A stretch of 41,560 nt of DNA from JALEGB01 sp038530925 (GTDB lineage Bacteria; Pseudomonadota; Alphaproteobacteria; Rhodobacterales; Rhodobacteraceae), in NCBI GenBank assembly GCA_038530925.1, contig JBCBCG010000007.1, positions 1 to 41,560 on the forward strand. The letters run 5' to 3'. This document shows positions 14,940 to 23,302 of the stretch, piece after piece. A model generated the notes under the pieces. It was not told the origin of the DNA. It searched no databases and saw only the letters and a program-made list of their open reading frames with translations. The position numbers and the translations under genes are program-made. How positions within the stretch are numbered: the stretch's first letter is position 1; every line of letters begins with the position of its first letter.

Positions 14940-15048
14940 GGGCGCGGCGCTTGTTGAGGATGATCCGACCGTTTTTGGTCGCCATCCGAGCGCGGAAGCC
15001 ATGCCGGCGCTTCCGCACAAGATTGCTGGGTTGAAAAGTCCGTTTCAT
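14914..15048 (-). CDS. rpmH: 50S ribosomal protein L34
   Basis: A 44-residue basic ribosomal protein. It begins MKRTFQPSNLVRKRRHGFR and continues through ARMATKNGRIILNKRRARGR to KRLSA and a TGA stop. Length and sequence match bacterial L34 along its whole extent. It heads the rpmH-rnpA-yidD cluster, and a promoter with 17-nt spacing lies about 75 bp upstream. The 3' end overlaps the rnpA coding region in a different frame. Confidence 0.98.
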   Translation of the reverse strand: MKRTFQPSNLVRKRRHGFRARMATKNGRIILNKRRARGRKRLSA

Positions 15049-15123
15049 TGCGCGCTCATCAAGCTCTGCGCGGCCAGGCGCAGGATGCCGGCGGCGCGAA
15101 GTGTCGAAATTTTGAAACCACGG

Positions 15124-15152
15124 TCTATCGCGGCTCGGCCTGATGAAGTCAA
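15124..15152 (-). promoter_or_regulatory. Probable sigma-70-type promoter of rpmH-rnpA-yidD
   Basis: Reading on the minus strand, TTGACT (15152-15147) is followed by exactly 17 nt and GATAGA (15129-15124). The -35 box matches consensus 5/6; the -10 is weaker (3/6), as is common in alphaproteobacteria. Expected initiation is near 15117, giving a leader of about 70 nt before the rpmH ATG. Confidence 0.5.
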
Positions 15153-15179
15153 TCCAGGGCCAGAAATTTCGCGCCCCGC

Positions 15180-16706
15180 TTAGGCGACCGCGGCGCCCTG
15201 ATGATCGTCCTCCGCATCGTCGTGCCGGCGCGCGATCTCGTCAAAGACCGTCTCCACACGGAGGAACGCGTCGACAAGATCGGGATCGAAATGCGAACCG
15301 CGGCCCTCGGCGATGATCGACGCCGCTTGTTCATGGGTCATGCGCGGCTTGTAGACGCGTTTGGACCGCAGCGCGTCATAGACGTCGGCGATCGCCATCA
15401 GGCGCGCGGATAAAGGGATCTCTTCGCCTGCAAGACCGTCCGGATAGCCCGCGCCGTCCCAGCGCTCGTGATGGCTCAGCGCAATTTCTTGCGCCGTCTC
15501 CAGGAAGGACGAACCGCCCAGCGCCTCATCCGCTTCGGCCAGCGCCTGAGCGCCGATCGCCGCATGGGTCTTCATCACGGCGAATTCTTCATCGCTCAGG
15601 CGGCCCGGCTTAGTCAGCACCGCGTCCGGCACGCCGACTTTGCCGATATCATGCAACGGCGCGGAGGCCTTCAGGCGGCGGATGAACGCCTCGTCGACCA
15701 CGCCGCGATAGCGCGGCGTATCCGCGATCTCGCGCGCCAGGCGCTCCACATAAAGTTGAGTGCGCAAGAGATGCCGGCCCGTCTCGCTGTCGCGCCGCGC
15801 CGACAGCGAGACCAGCGCCTTGATGGTGACGTCGCGCGTGCGCTCCACCTCCTCCAGCGCGCCGTCGAGCCGCGCGATCATGTCGTTCGTAAGCGCCGCG
15901 ATCCGCCCGAACTCGTCATTCGCCGAAATCGGCACGCGGCTCTTGAGATCGCCCGCCGCAACGCGCGCGAGCCCGTCGCGCTCATCGCTCAACGCCAGCT
16001 CCATCTTACGCGCATATTGGCGGATGACGCGCAGGATATAGGCGCCAAGCACCACCAAGATGAAGAGCAGCTCAACCATGATCAACAACTGCGCGCGTTC
16101 ATGATCAATCGTCGTCTCGCTGAACCAAATCAGATCCTTCAGCACGACGATCGTCACAACAAACGAGACAACGATGATGTTGAGCATCGAAAAGAGCGCG
16201 AACTTACTCTGATAGGGCAGAAACCTTGCGCTGAGGGGAAAGGACCGGCCTTCGCCGCGCAGCTGCTCCGCAAGCTGCGCTTCGCGCTCAAAGGTTAGGT
16301 CGAGCGCGGCGTAAAAGCCAAGCACAGTGTAAGCGAACAGAACTTTCGCGCCATTTTCGAGCGGCGACCCAAAGACTTGCCAATTGTAGAGGGCGACGAG
16401 CACGCCGAGGAAGAGATAAGCGCCGAAGTCCGACGCAAAGAGCCTACGCACCGCACGCTCGAGCGGCAGAGCGGTCGCCGCGCGCCGAAACCAAGCTGAA
16501 GCGGCGTCTTTCACGACAAAAAGCGCCGCGACGGGCGCCAGCAGCTGCCACAATGGCGCCGCCTCCAGAATGGGGCAAATCTGATACGCGTAGAACCCGT
16601 AGACGAACAAGAACAATCCGCTATGGATCCGGTCCAAGCGCCGCGCCGCCATCCAGTCTGGCGCAGTTCTGATCCGCGTGTCTTGCGTCATCGTCTTGCT
16701 TCTCAT
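15180..16706 (-). CDS. Membrane HD-GYP domain protein, putative cyclic-di-GMP phosphodiesterase
   Basis: A 508-residue protein with about six membrane helices (~29-46, 52-68, 95-110, 120-137, 168-190, 207-228), a HAMP domain (~230-283) and an HD-GYP domain (~292-495). The catalytic HD is at 352-353 in PLHDIGKVGVPD; HHERWDGAGYPDGL holds the GYP triad at 420-422. The metal-binding His and Asp residues appear intact, so it is probably active, hydrolysing c-di-GMP. A membrane-embedded sensor with no large periplasmic domain suggests it senses something within the membrane. ATG at 16706; an alternative ATG lies five codons in. No partner cyclase is nearby. Capsule genes lie on the same contig, but a link is only speculative. 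Confidence 0.9.
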   Translation of the reverse strand: MRSKTMTQDTRIRTAPDWMAARRLDRIHSGLFLFVYGFYAYQICPILEAAPLWQLLAPVAALFVVKDAASAWFRRAATALPLERAVRRLFASDFGAYLFLGVLVALYNWQVFGSPLENGAKVLFAYTVLGFYAALDLTFEREAQLAEQLRGEGRSFPLSARFLPYQSKFALFSMLNIIVVSFVVTIVVLKDLIWFSETTIDHERAQLLIMVELLFILVVLGAYILRVIRQYARKMELALSDERDGLARVAAGDLKSRVPISANDEFGRIAALTNDMIARLDGALEEVERTRDVTIKALVSLSARRDSETGRHLLRTQLYVERLAREIADTPRYRGVVDEAFIRRLKASAPLHDIGKVGVPDAVLTKPGRLSDEEFAVMKTHAAIGAQALAEADEALGGSSFLETAQEIALSHHERWDGAGYPDGLAGEEIPLSARLMAIADVYDALRSKRVYKPRMTHEQAASIIAEGRGSHFDPDLVDAFLRVETVFDEIARRHDDAEDDHQGAAVA

Positions 16707-16817
16707 CCCCGGCGAACTCCACCGAGAAATCTAGCGAAGCGACGTTTCGGCGAGGTGAAGTCGATCCCGCCGATGACAAAAACGTCAACGACGCCCCGCT
16801 GGCGAGGCGATCATGTT

Positions 16818-16838
16818 CGGCCCCGAAAACCGGGACCG
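16818..16838 (-). terminator. Possible hairpin terminator of phoX
   Basis: On the minus strand CGGTCCCG-GTTTT-CGGGGCCG forms an 8-bp stem (one G-U pair) about 25 nt past the phoX stop. There is no following U tract, so this is a weak call. Confidence 0.3.
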
Positions 16839-16863
16839 ATCGAATTCTGACATCGCGCGCCTT

Positions 16864-18885
16864 TTAGACGCCGATCTTGCCGCCGCCTTGCTTGGTGACG
16901 ACCACCACGGAGGGGCGCGGCGGCACGCCGTCTTGGAAGTCGGGCCAGCGCGTCGCCGGATCCTCGAACGTCGAGGCCCGCTCGAAGCCAGGATAGTTCT
17001 TCGTGCCGTCCGTCGCCGGATGCTGCACGGCGAGAAACAGCGTCGATTGATCCGGCGTGAAATAAGGCCCGCAGAGCTCGGCGCCGATCGGCACGCGGAA
17101 GAAGAGCTTGGAGGAGCCGCGGAGTTCGCCCTCGGTCTCGACGCCGTAAAGACCATCGGCCTTGCCGGTCTTGGCCCAGTTCGAGCCCTGATCGGTCGAG
17201 ACCCAAAGCCGGCCATCCGCGTCGATCGCGCAATTGTCGGGCGCCGCGAACCAGCCATGCTCGGAGGTCTCAGGGCCCCATTGCGCGCCCACCTCGGCGA
17301 CTGCGGGATCGCCGCATTTCACCAGGATATCCCAGCTGTTCTTCGCCGCGTCATGATCGCCATCCGGCGTTGTGATTTCGATGATATGGCCGAAGGCGTT
17401 GTCCGCCCGCGGGTTGGCGGCGTCTTCCTGGCCTTCTTTACGGCGGGTGTTGTTGGTGAGCATGACATAGACCTTGCCGGCCGCAGGCTGCACATCCTCC
17501 GGCCGATCCATCGGGGTCGCGCCAAGCGCGTCCGCGGCCAGACGCGCGTCGATCACCACGTCCGCCTGGCTCATGAACCCGTTTTCCGGCGTCAGACCGC
17601 CCTGGCCGAACACCAGCGGCAGCCAGTCGAGCGTGCCGTCGTCGTTGAAGCGCGCGACGGAGAGTTCGCCTTCGGAAAGGAGACGCATGTCGGCGGCTTT
17701 GTCGCCCGAGACGCGGTTGGCCGAGACGAAGCGGTAGAGGTAATCGAAGCGAGCGTCGTCGCCGGTGTAGACGACCACGCGGCCATCGCCGTTCACGATC
17801 GATTCAGCGCCTTCATGGCGGAAACGGCCGAGCGCGGTGTGCTTCACCGGCGTCGCCGCCGGATCCATCGGATCGACTTCGACGATGTAGCCGAAGCGGT
17901 TCTGCTCATTCGGCTCTTTGTCGATGTTGAAGCGGTCGTGATACTTTCCCCAAGCGTACCAGCGACCCGGCACGCCGTAACGCGCCATCGACTTGGCCTG
18001 ACCTTGGTTCGTGAGATCCGCGTCGCCCTCTGCGTCGAGCGCGTCAGTCCAGAAATAGCCGTGGAAGTTCTCCTCAGCCATCAGATAGGTGCCCCATGGC
18101 GTGATGCCGCCGGCGCAGTTGTTGATGGTGCCGATCACCGACAGGCCCGAAGGATCTTCAGCGGTCTGCAGGCGGGCGTCGCCGGCGGCCGGGCCGGAAA
18201 AGGTCATCCGCGTGTTGATCGGCGAGATGCGGCGGTTGAAGGCGCTGTCCTTGACGAGCGCCCATTTGCCGTCCGCGCCCTTTTGGATCTCGACGACCGA
18301 GCCGCCATGGGCCGCCATCTCGATCTCGGCGATCTCGCGCGTCATGCCTTCGAATTCGGCTTTGTCCTGGCGCCCGAGGCCTGGGAACATCACCTCTTCA
18401 TTGGTGTATTCGTGGTTCACGCATAAAAGACCGCGCGAGCCGTCTTCTGTCAGCGGCACGAAGCCGACATAGTCGTTGTTGTAGCCGAATTGCTGCAGCT
18501 GCGCTTCAACCGACTGGTTTTGCGGATCGAACTCCGGCGCGCCCGTCATGATCGGGTCGCCCCAGCGGAGCAGGATGTCCGCGTCATAGCCCTCGGCGAT
18601 ATGATGGGTCTCGTCGACGCCGCTCTCGATCTCATTGAAAATGAAGGCGCCTGGCGTCGCCGCTTTCGCCTGCTCTGCGGCGAGCATCGCCGTAGCGCCG
18701 AAAAGAGCCGTAGTGGCCGACACGCCGAGCGCCCCGCGCAGCATGTCGCGCCGCCCATAGCGCCGATTGATCACATCGCCGATCGTATTTCCGAGATCAG
18801 CATTCGTCGGAATGTCGTCAAACGCCTCGTAAGCTTCGGCTTTGTTGCAGATTTCCGAGCTGTTCAGAATATCCTTGCGGTTCAT
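16864..18885 (-). CDS. phoX: PhoX-type (DUF839) phosphatase, Tat-exported
   Basis: A 673-residue protein from the ATG at 18885, which has GGAGG five nt upstream; a GTG at 18897 would contain that site. A long N-region precedes the twin-arginine motif (RRYGRRDMLRGALG, RR at ~45-46), followed by an Ala-rich hydrophobic stretch ending AAEQAKA. The body belongs to the PhoX/DUF839 beta-propeller family, with conserved NCAGGITPWGTYLMAEEN, LCVNHEYTNEE, RHEGAESIV and YTGDDARFDYLYRF segments. PhoX enzymes are Ca/Fe-dependent alkaline phosphatases folded in the cytoplasm and exported by Tat, releasing phosphate from organic esters. I did not find a Pho box in the 290 bp upstream, so phosphate control is not shown. 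Confidence 0.87.
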   Translation of the reverse strand: MNRKDILNSSEICNKAEAYEAFDDIPTNADLGNTIGDVINRRYGRRDMLRGALGVSATTALFGATAMLAAEQAKAATPGAFIFNEIESGVDETHHIAEGYDADILLRWGDPIMTGAPEFDPQNQSVEAQLQQFGYNNDYVGFVPLTEDGSRGLLCVNHEYTNEEVMFPGLGRQDKAEFEGMTREIAEIEMAAHGGSVVEIQKGADGKWALVKDSAFNRRISPINTRMTFSGPAAGDARLQTAEDPSGLSVIGTINNCAGGITPWGTYLMAEENFHGYFWTDALDAEGDADLTNQGQAKSMARYGVPGRWYAWGKYHDRFNIDKEPNEQNRFGYIVEVDPMDPAATPVKHTALGRFRHEGAESIVNGDGRVVVYTGDDARFDYLYRFVSANRVSGDKAADMRLLSEGELSVARFNDDGTLDWLPLVFGQGGLTPENGFMSQADVVIDARLAADALGATPMDRPEDVQPAAGKVYVMLTNNTRRKEGQEDAANPRADNAFGHIIEITTPDGDHDAAKNSWDILVKCGDPAVAEVGAQWGPETSEHGWFAAPDNCAIDADGRLWVSTDQGSNWAKTGKADGLYGVETEGELRGSSKLFFRVPIGAELCGPYFTPDQSTLFLAVQHPATDGTKNYPGFERASTFEDPATRWPDFQDGVPPRPSVVVVTKQGGGKIGV

Positions 18886-19175
18886 ACGCTCCTCCACGAT
18901 CTCCGACCAGCGTCCTTCGACGCGCAGCGAGTCCCCTCTCCGACTCGGCGCGGACGGTAATCAGGTTCTGCGACGGTATTACGTAGAGGGGCGCGCTCCG
19001 GCTGCGTCGGGCGCTGATCACGCGGTCCGGCACGGCGACGCACAGGCGATCACCCCCCCGTGAAGCCCTCTGGCGGCGCAGCAAGAGGGTCCACATACTG
19101 TTTTGCGACAATGGACAAAACGATCCGCGAAATCCCGCCGCCCCAATCGCCGCGACCGATAAGAAAGAGACGCCG

Positions 19176-19958
19176 ATGACCACCGAGCCCCAGGCCCAGA
19201 CGGACGCCGCCCCGCAAACGCAACCGCAGAAGAGCAATGGCTTCATGCGCTTCGCGCCTTTGGGCGCTCTGGCGCTCGCCGCTGGCGCAGCATTCTACTT
19301 CTTCGGCGACGCGCTCAGCTTCGACACGCTGCGCGACAATCGCGAGCAGCTTCTCGCCTGGCGCGACGCCAATGTGGTTCTGGTCGCCGGCGTCTTCGTG
19401 GCGATCTACGCGGCTGTGGTCGCCCTCTCCATCCCGGGCGCGATCTGGATGACGCTGCTTGGCGGCTTTCTCTTCGGCACTTGGCTGGGCGCGCCGCTGA
19501 TCGTGCTCGCGGCGACGCTCGGCGCCACAGCGGTGTTCCTGATCGCGCGCACCAGCCTCGGCGCCGCCTTGCGCGAGAAAGCCGGGCCTTGGCTCAAAAA
19601 GCTCGAGGCCGGCTTTCAGGAGAACGCATGGAGCTACATGCTGATCCTCCGCTTGGTGCCGGCCTTCCCGTTCTTCGTGGTGAACCTCGCGCCCGCGCTG
19701 CTCGGCGCCCGGCTCTGGACCTTCGTCTGGACGACCGCGCTGGGCATCGTCCCTGGCACAGTGGTGTTCACCTCCGTCGGCGCCGGGCTTGGCGAAGTGA
19801 TCGACCAAGGCGGCGAGCCTAATCTCGGCGTGATATTCGAACCGCATGTGCTCGGCCCGCTGCTCGGCCTCGCCGCGCTCTCGGCTCTGCCGGTGCTGGT
19901 CAAAGCGCTCCGCCGCCGGAGCGGCGCGGCGCCGCTCGACGCCACGCCCGCCGAATAA
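19176..19958 (+). CDS. TVP38/TMEM64-family (VTT/DedA-like) membrane protein
   Basis: A 260-residue integral membrane protein with about five hydrophobic segments (~27-43, 63-88, 94-118, 165-180, 185-205, plus a C-terminal one near 230). The VTT-domain hallmarks are visible: IPGAIWMTLLGGFLFGTWLGA, FLIARTSLGAALREKAGPWL, and the re-entrant LRLVPAFPFFVVNLAPALLG. Family members act in lipid scrambling or membrane homeostasis; the substrate is unknown. The flavoprotein gene begins 58 bp downstream. VTT-domain proteins are often next to, or fused with, this type of pyridine-nucleotide disulfide oxidoreductase, which suggests a joint function. Confidence 0.88.
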   Translation: MTTEPQAQTDAAPQTQPQKSNGFMRFAPLGALALAAGAAFYFFGDALSFDTLRDNREQLLAWRDANVVLVAGVFVAIYAAVVALSIPGAIWMTLLGGFLFGTWLGAPLIVLAATLGATAVFLIARTSLGAALREKAGPWLKKLEAGFQENAWSYMLILRLVPAFPFFVVNLAPALLGARLWTFVWTTALGIVPGTVVFTSVGAGLGEVIDQGGEPNLGVIFEPHVLGPLLGLAALSALPVLVKALRRRSGAAPLDATPAE

Positions 19959-20016
19959 CCTTCCCCATCGTCCGCAGCGACAACCCCGCGACCGCGCCCC
20001 GAAAGGCTCCCATCCC

Positions 20017-21453
20017 ATGCACTCCCCAGAGAAAATCAAAACCGACATCTGCATCATCGGCGCAGGCTCCGGCGGGCTCTCCGTCGCCGCCGGAGCCGCC
20101 CAGATGGGCGCTCGCGTCACCCTGATCGAAAAGGGCGAGATGGGCGGCGACTGCCTCAACTACGGCTGCGTCCCCTCCAAGGCGCTGATCGCCGCCGCCA
20201 AGCACGCCCAAGCGCATCGCGACGGCGCCCCCTTCGGCGTCGCGCCCCATGAGCCGGACGTCGATTTCGCCGCGGTGAACGCGCATGTGAAAAGCGTCAT
20301 CGCCTCGATCGCGCCCCATGACAGCCAAGAGCGCTTCGAGGGTCTCGGCGTCAAAGTGATCCGCGCCGCGGGCTCCTTCATCTCACCGACCGAGGTCCGC
20401 GCCGGAGGCCACCTGATCCAAGCGCGCCGCTTCGTCGTCGCCACCGGCTCGCGCGCGGGGATCCCGCCGATCCCAGGTCTGGCGGAGACGCCGTATCTCA
20501 CCAACGAGACCATTTTCGAACTCACCGAGCGGCCTGAGACGCTGGTGATCATCGGCGCCGGCCCGATCGGGCTCGAGATGGCGCAGGCGCATCGCCGCCT
20601 CGGCTCGCAGGTGGTGGTGCTCGAGGCCGGCCGCGCGTTTGGGCGCGAGGATCCCGACCTCGCCGCTGTCGCCCTGGCGCAGCTGCGCAAGGAGGGCGTC
20701 GAGATCCGCGAAGGCGTCTCGATCTCCGGCGTGCGCCAGGCAATGGGCAAGATCATCATCGATTTCGAAGGCGGCGAGAGCCTTGAGGGCACACACCTTC
20801 TTGTCGCGGCCGGTCGGGCGCCGAATGTCGATGGGCTCGGCCTCGACGAGGCGGGCGTCGAATACAGCCGGCGCGGCGTCGCCGTGGACGCGCGGCTGCG
20901 CAGCTCTAACAAGAAGATCTTCGCCATCGGCGATGTGGCGACAGGCCCCGGCGCCGGCCTCCAATTCACCCACCTCGCCGGCTATCACGCCGGGATCGTG
21001 ATCCGGAACATCCTGTTCCGCATCCCAGCCAAAGCCTCGCTGAAGCACATCCCACGGGCGACCTACACCGATCCGGAGATCGCCGCCGTCGGGTGGAGCG
21101 CGGAGGAGGCGAAAGCCGAGCTGGGCGACAAGGCTGAGATCATCGAATGGTCTTTCACCGAGAATGATCGCGCCCAAGCCGAGCTGAAGACCAGCGGGAA
21201 GATCAAAGCGATCTTGGACAAGAAAGGCAAAATCCACGGCGCGGGCATTGTCGGCCCCAATGCGGGCGAGCTGATCCAAACTTGGGCGCTGGCCGTCTCC
21301 AAGGGGCTGACGGTGAAGGACATCGCCGGCATGGTCGCCGCCTATCCGACGCTCGGCGAAGTCACCAAACGCGCCGCCGGGCAGTACTACGCGCCGAAGC
21401 TGTTCGCGCCGCGGACCCGCTTCATCGTCCGCCAGCTGCTGAAGCTCGGCTGA
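20017..21453 (+). CDS. FAD-dependent pyridine nucleotide-disulfide oxidoreductase (MerA/dihydrolipoamide dehydrogenase-like)
   Basis: A 478-residue flavoprotein from the ATG at 20017 (AAGG upstream). FAD-binding GAGSGG is at 15-20; the redox disulfide is in GGDCLNYGCVPSK (Cys46, Cys51). The NAD(P)-binding GAGPIGLEMAQ, the second FAD motif IFAIGDV, and a dimerisation domain follow. In true dihydrolipoamide dehydrogenase the C-terminal active site reads HPT-E; here it is YPTLGE, so the acid-base His is replaced by Tyr as in mercuric-reductase-like relatives. The C-terminal Cys pair of MerA is absent, so mercury reduction is unlikely. It follows the VTT-family membrane protein in an apparent two-gene operon. 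The physiological disulfide or quinone substrate is unknown. Confidence 0.87.
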   Translation: MHSPEKIKTDICIIGAGSGGLSVAAGAAQMGARVTLIEKGEMGGDCLNYGCVPSKALIAAAKHAQAHRDGAPFGVAPHEPDVDFAAVNAHVKSVIASIAPHDSQERFEGLGVKVIRAAGSFISPTEVRAGGHLIQARRFVVATGSRAGIPPIPGLAETPYLTNETIFELTERPETLVIIGAGPIGLEMAQAHRRLGSQVVVLEAGRAFGREDPDLAAVALAQLRKEGVEIREGVSISGVRQAMGKIIIDFEGGESLEGTHLLVAAGRAPNVDGLGLDEAGVEYSRRGVAVDARLRSSNKKIFAIGDVATGPGAGLQFTHLAGYHAGIVIRNILFRIPAKASLKHIPRATYTDPEIAAVGWSAEEAKAELGDKAEIIEWSFTENDRAQAELKTSGKIKAILDKKGKIHGAGIVGPNAGELIQTWALAVSKGLTVKDIAGMVAAYPTLGEVTKRAAGQYYAPKLFAPRTRFIVRQLLKLG

Positions 21454-21742
21454 CGATCCTCGACGCGGAGGCGCCCGCAGCCTCTGCGCAGGCTCGCCCC
21501 CCGCCGGCGCATTGTGAATTCTCATTGCCTTGCTGCGGCGATACGCTTCTATTGTCGCATCCGGAGCGACAGATGCGCCCACGAAACGGCGCCGTCTCTG
21601 CAAGGCGGCGCGCAGGAAACGGAACCAGACGCCGCCGCCGCTGATCCAGCGGCGCGGCGCGAGGTGAGAGAAGCGCGGCGAGAGCGCCGCATTTGGCGAG
21701 ATCCGCGCTGACGTCGGCGCCCACAGCGACATCCGAGCCGTC

Positions 21743-23302
21743 ATGAGCCTCATTTGGCACAGCCTCTCAGGACGCCTGCTGTTCCTCACCCTGGTCTTCG
21801 TGATGATCGCGGAGATCCTGATTTTCGTGCCGTCCTCCGCCCGGTTCCGGCATGATTTCCTTTATGAGCGGCTCGAGAAAGGCCGGATCGCCGCCCTCGC
21901 CGCCACTGAGGCGCGCAACGGGATGCCGTCCGCGCCGCTGCAGGCGCAGGTCCTGGCCGAGGCGGAGCTCTATTCCGTCGTGCTCACCAATGACGGCCGC
22001 CGGCGCCCGATCTTGAGCCGACCGATGACTGGCCCAGTGGCGCAAACCTATAATCTCAACGATATGTCGATCTGGACGCGGATCGTCGATGCGATGCGCG
22101 CGTTCTTCCGCACAGAGCCGCGTTACATCCGCGTTGTGGGCGCGCCGGCGGCGGGCCTGATGGACTCGGTCGAAGTCGTGCTCCATGAGCGCATTTTGCT
22201 CACCGCGATGTATGATTACGGCGAGCGCATTTTCGTTCTCTCGCTCATCATCTCCGTGTTCACCGCCAGCCTGGTCTATGTGAGCGTGAACCTCTTTTTG
22301 TTGCGCCCAATTCGGCGGATCATCGACGGCATCATTCGGTTCCGCGAAGATCCCGAAGACGCCAGCCGTGTGTACAAACCCAGCGGCGCCGGCGGCGAGA
22401 TCGGTCTGGCCGAGCGCGAACTCGCGCAAACACAGACCGAGGTGCTCGGCGCGCTGAAACAGAAATCCCGCCTCGCGGCGCTCGGCGAAGCGGTCGCGAA
22501 GATCAATCACGATCTGCGAAACATGCTGGCGAGCTCGCAGCTTCTGGCCGATCGGCTCGAGACCAGCAAGGATCCGCTCGTGCGCCGCGTCGGGCCCAAG
22601 CTGATCGCCTCGCTCGACCGCGCGATCCAACTCTGCCAGCAGACGCTCGCCTATGGCAAAGCCGAGGAGCAGCCGCCGGCGCTCGAGCCGACGCCCGTGG
22701 CGCGGCTCGCCGAAGAGGTGCGCGCGGCGCTCGGCTTTGAAGGTGACGACGGACGCGCCAGCGCAGAGCGCCCGTCCAGCGCGCGCCCCGCGCCGGGCGA
22801 GCCGAGTTTGGCCGGCGCCGGCGCGCCTCAGCCGGCCGCGTCGCCCAGTGCGCCGATCCGTTTCGAAAGCCGCGCGCCCGCGGACCTCGTGGCGGTCTGC
22901 GACCCGCAGCAGATGTTCCGCGCCCTCCACAACCTTTGCCGCAACGCGCAGCAGGCGCTTGAAGCCTCCGGCGAAGGGGGCGCTCTCGCCATCGAAGCGC
23001 GCGCCGCCGATGGCCGCATCGAGATCGACGTCGTGGATGACGGCCCCGGTCTGCCGGACCGCGCGCGCGAGCATTTATTCAAAGCCTTCAAGGGCTCGGT
23101 GAGCCGCGGCGGCTCCGGGCTCGGGCTCGCCATCGCGGCCGAGCTCGCCCGCGCCCATGGCGGAGCGTTGTCGCTGGTGGCGAGCGACGCCTCAGGCACG
23201 CGGTTCCGCATCAGCCTGCCCGATCGGCGCGCGGAGTTCGGCGCGGCGCCCGCAGCGACCAGGATGGCGGCGCAGAGCCTGCGTCCCGAAGACGCCGCAT
23301 GA
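21743..23302 (+). CDS. Orphan membrane sensor histidine kinase
   Basis: A 519-residue kinase with an N-terminal membrane helix (~11-31), a periplasmic sensor region (~32-165), a second helix (~168-190), a HAMP-like linker (~192-240), a dimerisation helix with His256 in AKINHDLRNML, and a HATPase domain. The N box is NLCRNAQQAL, G1 is VVDDGPGLP, and G2 is GGSGLGLAIAAELARAHGG. An insertion of ~45 residues rich in Pro, Ala and Ser (~340-380) separates the phospho-acceptor and ATPase domains. No response regulator is encoded nearby. The ATG overlaps nothing upstream (289-bp gap), while its stop overlaps the next gene's ATG by 4 bp, tying it to a peptidase gene. Confidence 0.9.
   Translation: MSLIWHSLSGRLLFLTLVFVMIAEILIFVPSSARFRHDFLYERLEKGRIAALAATEARNGMPSAPLQAQVLAEAELYSVVLTNDGRRRPILSRPMTGPVAQTYNLNDMSIWTRIVDAMRAFFRTEPRYIRVVGAPAAGLMDSVEVVLHERILLTAMYDYGERIFVLSLIISVFTASLVYVSVNLFLLRPIRRIIDGIIRFREDPEDASRVYKPSGAGGEIGLAERELAQTQTEVLGALKQKSRLAALGEAVAKINHDLRNMLASSQLLADRLETSKDPLVRRVGPKLIASLDRAIQLCQQTLAYGKAEEQPPALEPTPVARLAEEVRAALGFEGDDGRASAERPSSARPAPGEPSLAGAGAPQPAASPSAPIRFESRAPADLVAVCDPQQMFRALHNLCRNAQQALEASGEGGALAIEARAADGRIEIDVVDDGPGLPDRAREHLFKAFKGSVSRGGSGLGLAIAAELARAHGGALSLVASDASGTRFRISLPDRRAEFGAAPAATRMAAQSLRPEDAA

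Noticed and set aside
16813..18426. A 537-codon open frame on the plus strand opposite phoX
   Set aside because: It is the antisense shadow of a clearly recognised gene in high-GC DNA, and its translation is Arg/His-rich with no family character. Similar long shadows opposite the AONS, KpsC, galE, KpsS, HD-GYP, flavoprotein and kinase genes were dropped for the same reason.
18886..19175. Pho box upstream of phoX
   Set aside because: No pair of CTGTCAT-like direct repeats with 11-bp periodicity could be found in this interval.
20017..21453. Mercuric reductase (merA)
   Set aside because: The CxxxxC site is common to the whole superfamily, and the C-terminal vicinal Cys pair and other mer genes are absent.
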